A stretch of 64,000 bases of DNA. Origin: Pseudomonas xantholysinigenes. GTDB taxonomy: Bacteria; Pseudomonadota; Gammaproteobacteria; Pseudomonadales; Pseudomonadaceae. Under the pieces are notes generated by a model that saw nothing but the letters and a program-made list of their open reading frames with translations, was not told where the DNA came from and made no database searches. The stretch spans positions 3,565,001-3,629,000 of the forward strand of contig NZ_CP077095.1 in the NCBI RefSeq assembly GCF_014268885.2, given 5' to 3'. Positions 26,294 to 35,855 of this stretch are shown here, piece after piece. How positions within the stretch are numbered: the first letter of the stretch is position 1; each line of letters starts with the position of its first letter. The position numbers and the translations under genes are program-made.

Positions 26294-27940
26294 TCAGGCG
26301 CCTGCAGCGATCGGCTGCGCGGCTTGTTGTCGGGCGATTTCCTGGTTGCGCAGGATGAAGCGTTGCAGCTTGCCGCTCGGGGTCTTGGGCAGCTCGCCGA
26401 CGAATTCGATTTCACGCGGGTAGGCGTGGGCGTAGAGGCGCTGGCGCACGTGCTGGCGCAGGGTTTCCTCAAGTTCGGCGCTGCCCAGGTAACCCTGGGC
26501 CAGCACCACGAAGGCCTTGATCAGCTCGGTGCGTTCTGAGTCGGGTTTGCCGATCACCGCCGCCTCGACCACCGCCGGGTGCTCGATCAACGCGCTTTCC
26601 ACATCGAACGGGCCGACCCGGTAACCCGAGGTGGTGATCACATCGTCGCTGCGACCGACGAAGCTAATGCTGCCGTCCTGATTGAGTTCGACGGTGTCGC
26701 CGGACAGGTAGTAACTGCCAACGAACGCCTTGGTCGGCAGCCCGTGGTAACCGGCGAACCAGCACAGCGGCGAGTGCTCGCGGTCCACCGCGAGGATGCC
26801 GGGCTGGCCGACAGGCAGTTCGTTGCCCTGCTCGTCCACCACGACGATGCGGTGGCCGGGAATGGCGAAACCAGCCGAGCCCAGGTGCACCGGGTGCGCC
26901 AGCGCATGGTGGTTGCACAGCACCATGCCCAGCTCGGTCTGGCCGTAATGGTCATGGATAGTCACACCGAGCTCATCGGCGAACCAGCGGATCACTTCCG
27001 GATTGAGCGGTTCACCGGCACTGCTGACCACCCGCAGGCGTCCCTTGATCGGCGCCGAGAACACGTTACCTGCCGCGATCAGTAGGCGATAGGCCGTCGG
27101 CGAGCCTGCCAGGTTGGTGATGCCCAGCTTGTCGATGACCCGCGCACAGCTTTCGACGCTGAACGGGCCGTCGTAGAAGGTGGTGGCGTGGCCCAGTGAC
27201 AAGGGGCCGGTGACAGCATAGTAGAGGCCATAGGCCCAGCCGGGGTCGGCCAGGTTCCAGAAGTTGTCGTCCGGACGCAGGCCGATGGCATCGCGCATGT
27301 AGCCCTGGAACGCGACCATGGCGCGCAGCGGCACTTCCAGCGGCTTGGCCGGGCCAGTGGTGCCCGAAGTGAACATCAGCAGGAAAGGATCGTTGCCGCT
27401 ACGCATCACTGGCGCACATTCGCTGGCAGCGGACTCGAGGCTGCGGTGGAAATCCAGCTCACCCTCGGCGGCACTAACCGTGACGACAGTCGGACAGTCC
27501 GCCACCTCATCGAGCTTGGGCCGGTTGTGGCGGTCGGTGACCACCACCCTGGCGTGGGACTGCTCGAGACGGTGCTCGATGGCCTTGGGCCCGAAGGCGG
27601 TGAACAGTGGCTGGTAGACCGCACCCAGGCGCCAGGTGGCCAGGATGGTCACCAGCAATTCGGGGGTACGCGGCATGAGCCCGGCGACCCGGTCGCCGGC
27701 CTCGACGCCCTGGGTCTTGAGCACGTTGGCAAAGCGTGCGGCCAGGGCCTGCAGTTGATCGAAGGTGTAGCGCCCGCTGTTGCCATCCCGGTCTTCCCAG
27801 ACCAGGGCGGGCTTGCCGCTGCCAGTATGGCGGTCACAACACTCGACACAGGCGTTGAGGGACTCGAGGTTGCCATGCAGCGCCGCAGCGGCGGCCCGGG
27901 CATGGTCGAACGCACGAGCGGCCTCGGCGTAATCGCGCAT
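26294..27940 (-). CDS. AMP-binding acyl-CoA synthetase
   Basis: A 548-residue ANL-superfamily ligase that activates a carboxylic acid to acyl-CoA for the downstream enzymes. Its motifs are LMFTSGTTGPAKP (P-loop), DHYGQTELG, GRSDDVITTSGYRVGP (hinge region), and the C-terminal lysine in KTPSGKLQRF. ATG 27940 is preferred because AGGAG precedes it; the frame stays open further upstream. It is the first gene of the operon, so regulation is expected in the 27941-28115 gap. It corresponds, from memory, to fadDx-type short/medium-chain ligases of P. putida. Confidence 0.92.
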   Translation of the reverse strand: MRDYAEAARAFDHARAAAAALHGNLESLNACVECCDRHTGSGKPALVWEDRDGNSGRYTFDQLQALAARFANVLKTQGVEAGDRVAGLMPRTPELLVTILATWRLGAVYQPLFTAFGPKAIEHRLEQSHARVVVTDRHNRPKLDEVADCPTVVTVSAAEGELDFHRSLESAASECAPVMRSGNDPFLLMFTSGTTGPAKPLEVPLRAMVAFQGYMRDAIGLRPDDNFWNLADPGWAYGLYYAVTGPLSLGHATTFYDGPFSVESCARVIDKLGITNLAGSPTAYRLLIAAGNVFSAPIKGRLRVVSSAGEPLNPEVIRWFADELGVTIHDHYGQTELGMVLCNHHALAHPVHLGSAGFAIPGHRIVVVDEQGNELPVGQPGILAVDREHSPLCWFAGYHGLPTKAFVGSYYLSGDTVELNQDGSISFVGRSDDVITTSGYRVGPFDVESALIEHPAVVEAAVIGKPDSERTELIKAFVVLAQGYLGSAELEETLRQHVRQRLYAHAYPREIEFVGELPKTPSGKLQRFILRNQEIARQQAAQPIAAGA

Positions 27941-28083
27941 CGTCGGACTCCTGGTTTGTTGTTTTTGGAGTGGGACCATCGGTCCGACGATGTTCGCGCC
28001 GCTCAAGCACGGCGGCAATGGCCAAAGCTGTCAATCTGGATGACCGGTTTGGCCGCTGGGCGCTCACAGATTTCTGCTCACGC

Positions 28084-28100
28084 CGTTTGCCAATCAAACG
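28084..28100. promoter_or_regulatory. inverted repeat upstream of the beta-oxidation operon
   Basis: CGTTTG-CCAAT-CAAACG is a perfect 6-bp-arm palindrome about 145 bp upstream of the ligase start and 15 bp past the giant-gene stop. A TTGACA hexamer on the minus strand (28034-28029) lies between it and the operon, without a convincing -10. The position suits an operator or activator site; the cognate regulator is unknown. Confidence 0.35.
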
Positions 28101-28115
28101 CGAGCCAGACTGTTT

Positions 28116-31100
28116 CTAGCCTGCCTGTAGCAGTTCAATGGTCAACAGCATCTTCAATCGCTGCACCTGCGCGGCATGGCCATTGCCCAGCACCACCCAC
28201 TGTTCGCCCCACCCCTCTTCGCCAATCTCCAGTTCTGCGCCCCTGGAGGCGAAATCATCATCGATCGCGTCAAACTCATCGCGATGTTGCACCCTGAGCA
28301 AGTCACTCCAGAAATCCAGACCGCTCAGGTACTCAGCCTGCGCATGGATGGTTTCTCTAGCCCTTACATGCGCGCGCGCATCGTCGATGACGGTGGGCTC
28401 AACATGACCCAACCTCTCATACCGCATCGATGCAGGCTGCCCCGGAAGCTCCAGCTCCTCCGTCAGCTTGATGCGGATGTACAGACTCACTTCGACCTCG
28501 TCGAGCGAAGGCTCCGCTACTTTGCGCTCGGCAATGTACTCATTGATGAAGATCTCCAGCTGCTTCAGGCGGAACAACCCCAGGCCCAACGTGAGCAGCC
28601 CTGCCTGTTCATCCCCTTGCCCATGGTACGCCCTGATCTTCAGCAGATGCAGGTACAGCTCACTGAACCGGTTGGCGACACTGTCATCGCAGGTGGTCGC
28701 TTCACGGGCCATGGCGAAGAAGGTGCTGGCCATCTCCCGATCAGAATCCATCACGTCGAGCAATTCCCAGACGCGCGAGGTCAACTCGGCACGGTGCGTC
28801 GCATTGCTGTAATCGGTGGTGTGCTCCAGATCGCCCAACAGGTTTTTCAACCTGTTGCTGCGCGCATCGGCGAACAGCCGGTCCCAGCGCGGCCCGCGCA
28901 CCTGCTCCTGGTCCGCGGCGACCCAGGCCGCGCGCTCGGCAAGCCGCTGGACATTGGCGGCCTGGCCGGGATGGGCAAGATGCGGAGGATGCGCATAGAG
29001 CCGGGTGAGTTGTTCCAGCGGGATGGGATTGCCGTCCAACTCGATCGCCGAGCGAAACGGATACGGCATCTCCAATATGTTGTCGGGCACAGAAGACAGG
29101 TTGTTCGAGCGCAGGTCGACACGGCAAAGCATGCCGCACTGCTCAATGCCTTGCGGCCAATTCAGCAGCCCACAATCCGACAGCCGCAAGCGTACCAACG
29201 CCGGCACCTGGTCAAAGCGCAGTATCATCCTGCGCAATGGATTGAGGCTCAGGTCAAGCTCCTGCAGATTGGTCAAGGCCGCAAGCGCGTCGCTTACCTG
29301 CGCAGTGAAGCGGATGCGGTTGCCAGTCAGCCTCAGACGCTCCAAAGTCGCCAGATGCCGCAAACCGGTCGGCACAGTCGCCAGGTTGTTATAGGACATA
29401 TTCAGCCGCCGTAGACGGCCGAAACAACTGAAGAAGGAATCGGGCACGGCCCGCAACGGGGTATTGACCATGACCAAGGTCGTGATGTGATCAAAATCGA
29501 TACCGGCATCCAACTCGGGCAGGCTGGTTACGGTGGAACCGCTCAAGTCCAGCACGAAACCTCGGTGCCCGCTCTCCTGATCCTCCGTAAGCAATCGGCG
29601 CCAGGCCGTATGCAGCCGGTACATGAACTGGCGACGCGCTGGCCGTTCTCTTTCCCGCGCCTCGTCAACCCAGCTGTCCAGCGCCCCCGCCAGCAACCGG
29701 AAGTTATTCTCTTCGGACTCCAAGGCGGCCAGGGGCTCTTCAGTGTCGAGGATACGGTCCAGATGGACATCTATCTGCGCGGGCGTGCCCCCACTGTAAA
29801 GCGCCGCCAGCCGCCGTCGAATGAAACGCCGCGTGCCGCCTTCCTTGGACACCAGCCCTCCCATCAGATAGCCCACGCGGCCATCGGGCAGGCGCTGGCC
29901 GGGGTTGAACCAGCCTTCTTGCTGACGCCAGCCAAACAGCGCCAGCAACTTGTGCCGCTCCTCGGGTAGCGTATCGATGACCAACTGCCGCAGCTTGGCA
30001 GCCTGTTCGGCGTCACCCAATGCCAGGGTATTGCGCTGCTCGATGCTCAACCAGAAGTTGATGGCCTCGAAGAAATCATTGGTGTCGGCAGTCTGTCCTA
30101 CATATTCATCGCCTTGGTGGTCATACAGCTGGAACTGGCCATCGTTGTTCACCAGGATCATTCGCGTGTCGTCGCTCGGTACATGGGCATTGATCACGGC
30201 TTGCAAGCGCCCCCGCCAGGAACCCTGGCGTAGCTCCAGGCGTGGCCGGGCCGGCCAGTTAGGCACGCGCGCCAGCAGGAATGGCACGATTTCGCTGGTG
30301 ACGTCATTGTAGGCGTTGCGTAATACCAATCCCTGCTGGGCATGGCACAGCCTAGCCAGTTGCAGCAATGAGCGCGCCCGTGTCGTCACCGACAACGGCA
30401 AGCGCCGCCGCAGTTCGATTTCATCTCGCTCAGCCACGCTCAAGGTGCCGGTCAAATCGGTGGCGTAGTCGGCGGTCAGCCCCGGAAACTGGCTCACGAT
30501 CAACCGCGTGGCACGGTCCTCGGCGGGCTCCACGGCGGTCAGATGGCCGAACAGGCCTTGGCGCAGCTCGCCTTCGAACACCAGCATGTTCACCCGCTCC
30601 CGATCCTCGCCCACACCGGCCATTTCCGGCCGCTGCCGGCACCAGTCCAGCAGTTGTGTGTCTTCGATCTCCTGCCCGGCGTGCCTGACCGAAGCAAAGA
30701 ACCTGTCGATGCGATCATTGGCTTCGAAATAGCGCAAGGTCTCGCGCAGGTTGGCAGGCAAGGCACGGTTATCCACGAGGATGCCACGCAACTCCTCCAC
30801 ATCGCTGCAGGCAACGCGCAACAGCAGCTGCGCACGTGGCAGGTCGAGTGGGTGCTGCTGCGGCCACAGCCGTCCCAGCATCCGCGCCGGGTCATGCCAA
30901 CTGATGGGGGCCTCGTCCGGCAGCTGCCACAGGCGCTCGGTGTTGCGCACCACCACCGGCCCATAGGCTGTGGCCCGCCGTGGATGCAGCAAGCGCCAAG
31001 GCCCGTTCTGCCGAGGCTGATGAACCTCATAGTACTCATCATCGACCTTAATCCAACGGCGTTCTTCCAGCCGATAAAGGCCGTCTTCGCCCAGCTCCGC

Positions 31101-32564
31101 CCCCTCTGGCAAGGTCGAGCGATAGACTTGCCTGTCGTTGTTCCACAGGCGCAGCGTGCCGTCGTCGAGGCGCACCGACTCAAGCCCGTCGACGAACGCA
31201 CTGCGGGTGAAGTGCCGCACGACACTCCCGACGCCCACCGCGACGCCGGTGGTGACCGCCACCGCGGCGACCGTCTCGGCTACGTTCAAGGCATGCCCGA
31301 GGGCCTCATGATCATGCCCCTTGGCCCAATCCGAGACGCCTTCGTACACCTGACCACAAACCTGCACCACCAGTTGTGCCAGCATCACCGCGCCAACAGC
31401 TGGGATGAAAAAGCCCGCCAGGGCAGCCACATCCCAACCCATGGAGCGCCACAGCTGCCAACGCTCACGACTGGCGGCGGCATCGGCTTGCGCGACGGGA
31501 ACCAGCATGAGCTTCGCGTCTTCCTCGACGCGGGTGATTTGTGCGTAGGCCCAACGCTCGAATATATGGCCGCGCCCCGTACGGCCTTTAAGCTCCAGGT
31601 CCGGTTGCGCATCTTGCAGGCGCAATTGCAAGGTGGAGAAGAACGCGCTGCGATCCTGCACGCCGATCAATTGAATGAGTGCGCCAAGGGCCTCCTTTTG
31701 CCTGAGTTTCTCTACCCACGCCGTCACACAGTCCTGCTTGGATCCATACCAGCGCAAAGGTTCGCCACGGTCGCTGGGTATGTAGACGACCACGCCCTTG
31801 TCACTGTCGTCATCACCGCGCAGTTGCACGAACAGAGCGTCATGGACGAGCGTACCTAACATGGACAGCAACCCAGGGTAGGCGGTGATCTTGGCGTCGG
31901 TGGTGCCGATGGTGGCGTGCTCCAACGCAGCCTTGACGTCGCCGTCGATGATGTTCTTCAGATAGGCAACGTGAACAGCCAGCAAGAAACCAGCTTGCTT
32001 GTCGTTGATCAACAACGCGGCGTTATGCCTGAACGTGTCCTTTAGCAGCGTCTGGTATTGCGCCCCGACGTCCAGCGTGCGACAGCGCTTGATGAACGTC
32101 GTCAGGTCACCGGAAATGATCGTCGAGGTACCGCGCAGCGCCAGCCCGCTGCCCTCCAATGGCGTGGCGCCCTCGGCAAAACCTTGCATCAGGCGTTGCA
32201 GCCCAGGCTCCACCCGATAGGCGTCCTCCATATGCGGCGTCGAGGCCCCCTGGATGCTCCTGACCTTGGTCCGCCAATCCAGATCCTCGAGTTTCACATT
32301 GACGGGCAACAGGCTCGCCAGGCCCGCGGCAAATGCCTGGGTGGCGAACATTTTCACCGGCAGAGCACTCGCCGTGGCCGCACTGAGCGCATCCTGAGTG
32401 GCCTGGTGCCTGGCCATCAAGGTCTTCAAGTGGCCGATGTCTTCGGCGCTGGCATCCTTGAGCCACTGCGGCAGGCGCTTGTGGATGAACGCGTCGATGA
32501 TCTTTTCCATCGCCTGCGGATCCGCGCTCCTGCGCGTACTGCCTTGTTCTGTATTCCTTTGCAT
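28116..32564 (-). CDS. giant leucine-rich-repeat protein with C-terminal NEL-type E3 ubiquitin ligase domain
   Basis: 1,482 residues from ATG 32564 (AAGGG upstream); ATG 32606 would add 14. There is no signal peptide. The first ~1,000 residues are a large DUF6543-like region with a hydrophobic block near 370-450. About residues 1000-1190 form leucine-rich repeats (LxxLxLSxNxLxxxP pattern: LRRLNMSYNNLATVP, LERLRLTGNRI, LQELDLSLNPL, CRVDLRSNNLSSVP). The C-terminal ~270 residues look like the IpaH/SspH NEL domain, with catalytic Cys1292 in T-C-D-D-S-V and Asp1294 giving C-x-D. This family moves ubiquitin onto host proteins. Export route and targets are unknown. Confidence 0.8.
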   Translation of the reverse strand: MQRNTEQGSTRRSADPQAMEKIIDAFIHKRLPQWLKDASAEDIGHLKTLMARHQATQDALSAATASALPVKMFATQAFAAGLASLLPVNVKLEDLDWRTKVRSIQGASTPHMEDAYRVEPGLQRLMQGFAEGATPLEGSGLALRGTSTIISGDLTTFIKRCRTLDVGAQYQTLLKDTFRHNAALLINDKQAGFLLAVHVAYLKNIIDGDVKAALEHATIGTTDAKITAYPGLLSMLGTLVHDALFVQLRGDDDSDKGVVVYIPSDRGEPLRWYGSKQDCVTAWVEKLRQKEALGALIQLIGVQDRSAFFSTLQLRLQDAQPDLELKGRTGRGHIFERWAYAQITRVEEDAKLMLVPVAQADAAASRERWQLWRSMGWDVAALAGFFIPAVGAVMLAQLVVQVCGQVYEGVSDWAKGHDHEALGHALNVAETVAAVAVTTGVAVGVGSVVRHFTRSAFVDGLESVRLDDGTLRLWNNDRQVYRSTLPEGAELGEDGLYRLEERRWIKVDDEYYEVHQPRQNGPWRLLHPRRATAYGPVVVRNTERLWQLPDEAPISWHDPARMLGRLWPQQHPLDLPRAQLLLRVACSDVEELRGILVDNRALPANLRETLRYFEANDRIDRFFASVRHAGQEIEDTQLLDWCRQRPEMAGVGEDRERVNMLVFEGELRQGLFGHLTAVEPAEDRATRLIVSQFPGLTADYATDLTGTLSVAERDEIELRRRLPLSVTTRARSLLQLARLCHAQQGLVLRNAYNDVTSEIVPFLLARVPNWPARPRLELRQGSWRGRLQAVINAHVPSDDTRMILVNNDGQFQLYDHQGDEYVGQTADTNDFFEAINFWLSIEQRNTLALGDAEQAAKLRQLVIDTLPEERHKLLALFGWRQQEGWFNPGQRLPDGRVGYLMGGLVSKEGGTRRFIRRRLAALYSGGTPAQIDVHLDRILDTEEPLAALESEENNFRLLAGALDSWVDEARERERPARRQFMYRLHTAWRRLLTEDQESGHRGFVLDLSGSTVTSLPELDAGIDFDHITTLVMVNTPLRAVPDSFFSCFGRLRRLNMSYNNLATVPTGLRHLATLERLRLTGNRIRFTAQVSDALAALTNLQELDLSLNPLRRMILRFDQVPALVRLRLSDCGLLNWPQGIEQCGMLCRVDLRSNNLSSVPDNILEMPYPFRSAIELDGNPIPLEQLTRLYAHPPHLAHPGQAANVQRLAERAAWVAADQEQVRGPRWDRLFADARSNRLKNLLGDLEHTTDYSNATHRAELTSRVWELLDVMDSDREMASTFFAMAREATTCDDSVANRFSELYLHLLKIRAYHGQGDEQAGLLTLGLGLFRLKQLEIFINEYIAERKVAEPSLDEVEVSLYIRIKLTEELELPGQPASMRYERLGHVEPTVIDDARAHVRARETIHAQAEYLSGLDFWSDLLRVQHRDEFDAIDDDFASRGAELEIGEEGWGEQWVVLGNGHAAQVQRLKMLLTIELLQAG

Positions 32565-32606
32565 GGGTGTCCCTTGATCCTGTTTACGGGAGGGACACTG
32601 TTTCAT

Positions 32607-33680
32607 TCAACGCGCAGGCAGGTCAGAGGGAACCTTGGCATCGGCAGCGCTGGTCGACGCCACACGAGCGCCGCGTGCCTGGACCAATGCCCGATAATGG
32701 CCCGGGTTGCAACCGAACCATTTGCGAAAGGCCTTGTAGAACGAGCTGCTGTCGGCGAACCCCAAGCGCAGGGCGATCTCGCCCATCGCCAGCTCGGCCT
32801 CGCCCAGCCAGACAGTCGCCAGTTCACGCCTCACGCTGTCCTTCAAGCCCTGGTAGGTCTGCCCTTCTTCTGCCAGGCGTCGGCGCAAGGTCGAGGCTGA
32901 CAGGCACAGCTGGCGCGCCAGGGCCTCGCCATCCGGCCAGTGGCCGGGGTCCAGCTGTAGCAGGTCATTGCGCACCCGCCGGCCCAGGCTGGCCGGATCG
33001 CGGTACCTGACCAGGATGTTGCCGGGCGCTTCGGCGAGAAACCGTTGCAGTTCCTCCGCCGTGCGCCGTAATGGCGCGTCCAGGCCATCAGCCGCGAGGA
33101 TCATCCGCGTGCGGGGGCGATCGAACTGCAGGTTCTGCGAGAACATCACCCGGTAGTCATCGCAGAACGGCGGCTCGGCGCAGCGCAGCTCGATCGCCAG
33201 GATCGGAATGCGCCGCCCAGCCAGCCAACAGGCCACGCCGTGGACGATCATCCAGAAGGTGAAGTAGGTGAACGCGCGGCGCGGCGTGTCGCGCGGCTCG
33301 TTGATGACGATCTCGGCCAGGCTCTGCTGGCGCACCAGGCTCGGCTGCAAGTCTTCGAGCATCAGCGACAGGAAGGCCAACGCCGTCTCCAGCCCGGCGG
33401 CCAAGGTCGGTTGGGCCATGCTCGCCCGACACAGGAACGCCAGGCTGCCACTGCGCAGGCCACGCGGGTCCATGGCGAAGAACTCGTCGTTGCAACGCCG
33501 CGCCAACAGCCGCCAGAGCCGGGCATAGGACTCGGCGCTGACCCGCGCCTCGGGCAGGTGCAGTTGCTCGACCGCGATGCCGGCGCGAGCGAGCAGGCCA
33601 GAGTCAGGCTCGCCGTGCGGGCAGGTCTGCGCCAGCGCCTCGCGCACCAGTTGCATGGAGATGGTGTCTTTTTCGCTCAT
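32607..33680 (-). CDS. AraC-family transcriptional regulator
   Basis: A 357-residue regulator from ATG 33680 (GAGAC upstream; in-frame ATGs up to 33734 look less likely). The N-terminal arabinose-binding-like domain is of the OruR/ornithine-utilisation type (FLCRASMAQPTLAAGLETALAFL). The C-terminal double HTH is ARQLCLSASTLRRRLAEEG plus MGEIALRLGFADSSSFYKAFRKWFGCNPGHYR (about 240-335). The inducer is unknown. It lies head-to-tail with the LysR gene and just upstream of the giant ligase gene on the same strand, so it could control the latter. Confidence 0.88.
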   Translation of the reverse strand: MSEKDTISMQLVREALAQTCPHGEPDSGLLARAGIAVEQLHLPEARVSAESYARLWRLLARRCNDEFFAMDPRGLRSGSLAFLCRASMAQPTLAAGLETALAFLSLMLEDLQPSLVRQQSLAEIVINEPRDTPRRAFTYFTFWMIVHGVACWLAGRRIPILAIELRCAEPPFCDDYRVMFSQNLQFDRPRTRMILAADGLDAPLRRTAEELQRFLAEAPGNILVRYRDPASLGRRVRNDLLQLDPGHWPDGEALARQLCLSASTLRRRLAEEGQTYQGLKDSVRRELATVWLGEAELAMGEIALRLGFADSSSFYKAFRKWFGCNPGHYRALVQARGARVASTSAADAKVPSDLPAR

Positions 33681-33737
33681 CGTGGGTCTCGCCGGCTCAG
33701 TGCCGGCCATCTTAGGCCGAGGCATCGAAAACAACCA

Positions 33738-34601
33738 TCACAGGCCAACCGCCAGGCCCAGGAACGCCTGGATCAGACGCAGTTCGCGGCGCCGTTCCAG
33801 ACACCCGACCATATGCTGGTTGACCAACCCGGCACCGCCCAGCGGACGCGCCACTATCCGTGGATCATGGGCCACCTCGGTGGACGACACCACGCCAATG
33901 CCCAACTCGGCCGCCACCGCCTCGGTGACCGCTTCACGGCTGTCCAGTTCCAACAGCACCCGCGGCTGTACCCCGGCCTCGGCGCACGCCTTGTCGAAGG
34001 TACGGCGCGTGGTCGAGGTGGGCTCGCGCAGTACCATGATCTGCTTGTCCAGTGCCGCCAGCGGCAAAACGCCGGCCGCCTCGGCCCAGGCATGCCCTGC
34101 TGGCAGCAAGGCGCACAAATGGGACTCACACAAGCTTTGCAGGTGCAGCCCCTTGCGCGCCTCGATCTCGGTCAGCACCGCCACATCGGCATGTTCGGAC
34201 AACAACGCGGCCAAGGTTTCCTGGGCGTTGCCCAGGCGCAAGTTGACGGTGATCCCAGGGTAACGCTCGCGCAACTGCGCCAGCATCGGCATGACCCGGT
34301 GCGGCCCGTCAGCGGCCACTTCCAGGCGCCCGGTAAGCAATTGCCGATTGGCCTCGAGCATCGCCTGGGCCTCTTCGGCCAGGCTGAACATCGCCCGAGT
34401 GATGGCGGCCAGGCGCGTGCCCTCCTCGGTCAGCTCGACACGCCGCGCGGTCCGCCGCAGCAGGGTGATCTGGTAATGCTCCTCCAGCGCCTTGACGTGC
34501 CCGGTGACCGCCGGCTGGCTGATGAACAGCCGCTCGGCGGCGCGGGTGAAGCTGCCCTCGCGGGCGACGGCATCGAAGGCACGGAGCTGGAACAGGTTCA
34601 T
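33738..34601 (-). CDS. LysR-family regulator of the phn genes
   Basis: 287 residues: N-terminal winged HTH (LFQLRAFDAVAREGSFTRAAERLFISQPAVTGHVKALEE) and a periplasmic-binding-protein-like effector domain. It is divergent from phnWX and shares with them a 114-bp promoter region containing a T-N11-A palindrome, so it is very probably the 2-aminoethylphosphonate-responsive activator of that pathway. The call rests on position and fold; the inducer was not deduced from sequence. Confidence 0.88.
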   Translation of the reverse strand: MNLFQLRAFDAVAREGSFTRAAERLFISQPAVTGHVKALEEHYQITLLRRTARRVELTEEGTRLAAITRAMFSLAEEAQAMLEANRQLLTGRLEVAADGPHRVMPMLAQLRERYPGITVNLRLGNAQETLAALLSEHADVAVLTEIEARKGLHLQSLCESHLCALLPAGHAWAEAAGVLPLAALDKQIMVLREPTSTTRRTFDKACAEAGVQPRVLLELDSREAVTEAVAAELGIGVVSSTEVAHDPRIVARPLGGAGLVNQHMVGCLERRRELRLIQAFLGLAVGL

Positions 34602-34617
34602 ATCTATCGGCCTGACT

Positions 34618-34630
34618 TATGACTGGCATA
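34618..34630. promoter_or_regulatory. T-N11-A LysR-type box in the phn promoter region
   Basis: TATG-ACTGG-CATA is a perfect 4-bp-arm inverted repeat fitting the T-N11-A rule. It lies 17 bp from the LysR start and 86 bp from the phnW start, the usual position of a LysR recognition site. Confidence 0.5.
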
Positions 34631-34715
34631 TCTACAAACAATTTGATTGATGAATCGGTGAATTGCAACCTAGCCCCCATAGTTTTCCAGCCCACCGCCT
34701 GTGAGGAACCACGGA

Positions 34716-35822
34716 ATGAGCAACGCCCCGATCCTGCTGACCCCCGGCCCCCTGACCACTTCGCTGCGCACCCGCCAGGCCATGCTTGTGGACTGGGGCT
34801 CCTGGGACCGCGACTTCAACCAGCTGACCGCCAGCGTGTGCGAGCAACTACTGGCGATCATCGACGGCACCGCCAGCCACCACTGCGTGCCACTGCAAGG
34901 CAGCGGCACCTTCGCCGTGGAAGCGGCCATCGGCACCTTGGTGCCGCGTGACGGCAAGGTGCTGGTGCTGATCAACGGCGCCTACGGCCAGCGCCTGGCG
35001 AAGATCTGCAAAGTACTGGGCCGCGCCTACAGCACCTTCGCAACCGCCGAGGACCAACCGACCACCGCCGCCGACGTCGACCGCCTGCTGGCCGCCGACC
35101 CGGGTGTCACCCACGTGGCGCTGATCCACTGCGAGACCAGCACCGGCATCCTCAACCCGCTGCCCGAGATCGCCCAGGTGATCCAGCGCCACGACAAGCG
35201 CCTGATCATCGACGCCATGAGCTCGTTCGGCGCATTGCCCATTGATGCCCGGCAGATTCCGTTCGAGGCGCTGATCGCTGCCTCCGGCAAGTGCCTGGAA
35301 GGCGTGCCGGGCATGGGCTTCGTCTTCGCCGAGAAAACCGCCCTGGCCGCCGCCGAGGGTAACGCCCACTCGCTGGCCATGGACCTGCACGACCAGCACG
35401 CCTACATGGCCAAGACCGGCCAATGGCGCTTCACACCGCCGACCCACGTAGTCGCCGCCCTGCACGAAGCGCTGCAGCAATACAACGAAGAAGGTGGCCT
35501 GCCCGCCCGCCACCAGCGCTATGCCGACAACTGCAGGACCTTGCTCGACGGTATGGCCAAGATCGGCCTGCGCAGCTTCCTGCCCGCCGAGATCCAGGCG
35601 CCGATCATTGTCACCTTCCACGCGCCGAACGATCCGCGCTATCAGTTCAAGGACTTCTACGAACGGGTCAAGGCCAAGGGCTTCATCCTCTACCCTGGCA
35701 AGCTGACCCAGGTCGAGACCTTCCGCGTCGGCTGCATCGGCGTGGTCGGCGCGGCTGGCATGCAGGCCGCCGTGGACGCCGTGGCCGAGGTGCTGCGGGA
35801 AATGGAAGTACTGGACATCTGA
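34716..35822 (+). CDS. phnW: 2-aminoethylphosphonate--pyruvate transaminase
   Basis: A 368-residue class V PLP aminotransferase. It converts 2-aminoethylphosphonate and pyruvate to phosphonoacetaldehyde and alanine, the first step of C-P bond utilisation. It opens [10 protein letters not shown] and has [25 protein letters not shown], and the PLP lysine in [18 protein letters not shown] 34716 has GAGGAA upstream. It is followed 33 bp later by phnX, and the pair forms an operon under the divergent LysR gene. Confidence 0.96.
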   Translation: MSNAPILLTPGPLTTSLRTRQAMLVDWGSWDRDFNQLTASVCEQLLAIIDGTASHHCVPLQGSGTFAVEAAIGTLVPRDGKVLVLINGAYGQRLAKICKVLGRAYSTFATAEDQPTTAADVDRLLAADPGVTHVALIHCETSTGILNPLPEIAQVIQRHDKRLIIDAMSSFGALPIDARQIPFEALIAASGKCLEGVPGMGFVFAEKTALAAAEGNAHSLAMDLHDQHAYMAKTGQWRFTPPTHVVAALHEALQQYNEEGGLPARHQRYADNCRTLLDGMAKIGLRSFLPAEIQAPIIVTFHAPNDPRYQFKDFYERVKAKGFILYPGKLTQVETFRVGCIGVVGAAGMQAAVDAVAEVLREMEVLDI

Positions 35823-35855
35823 CCCCTGCCTACCCAATTCAAGGAAATTGCGCAC

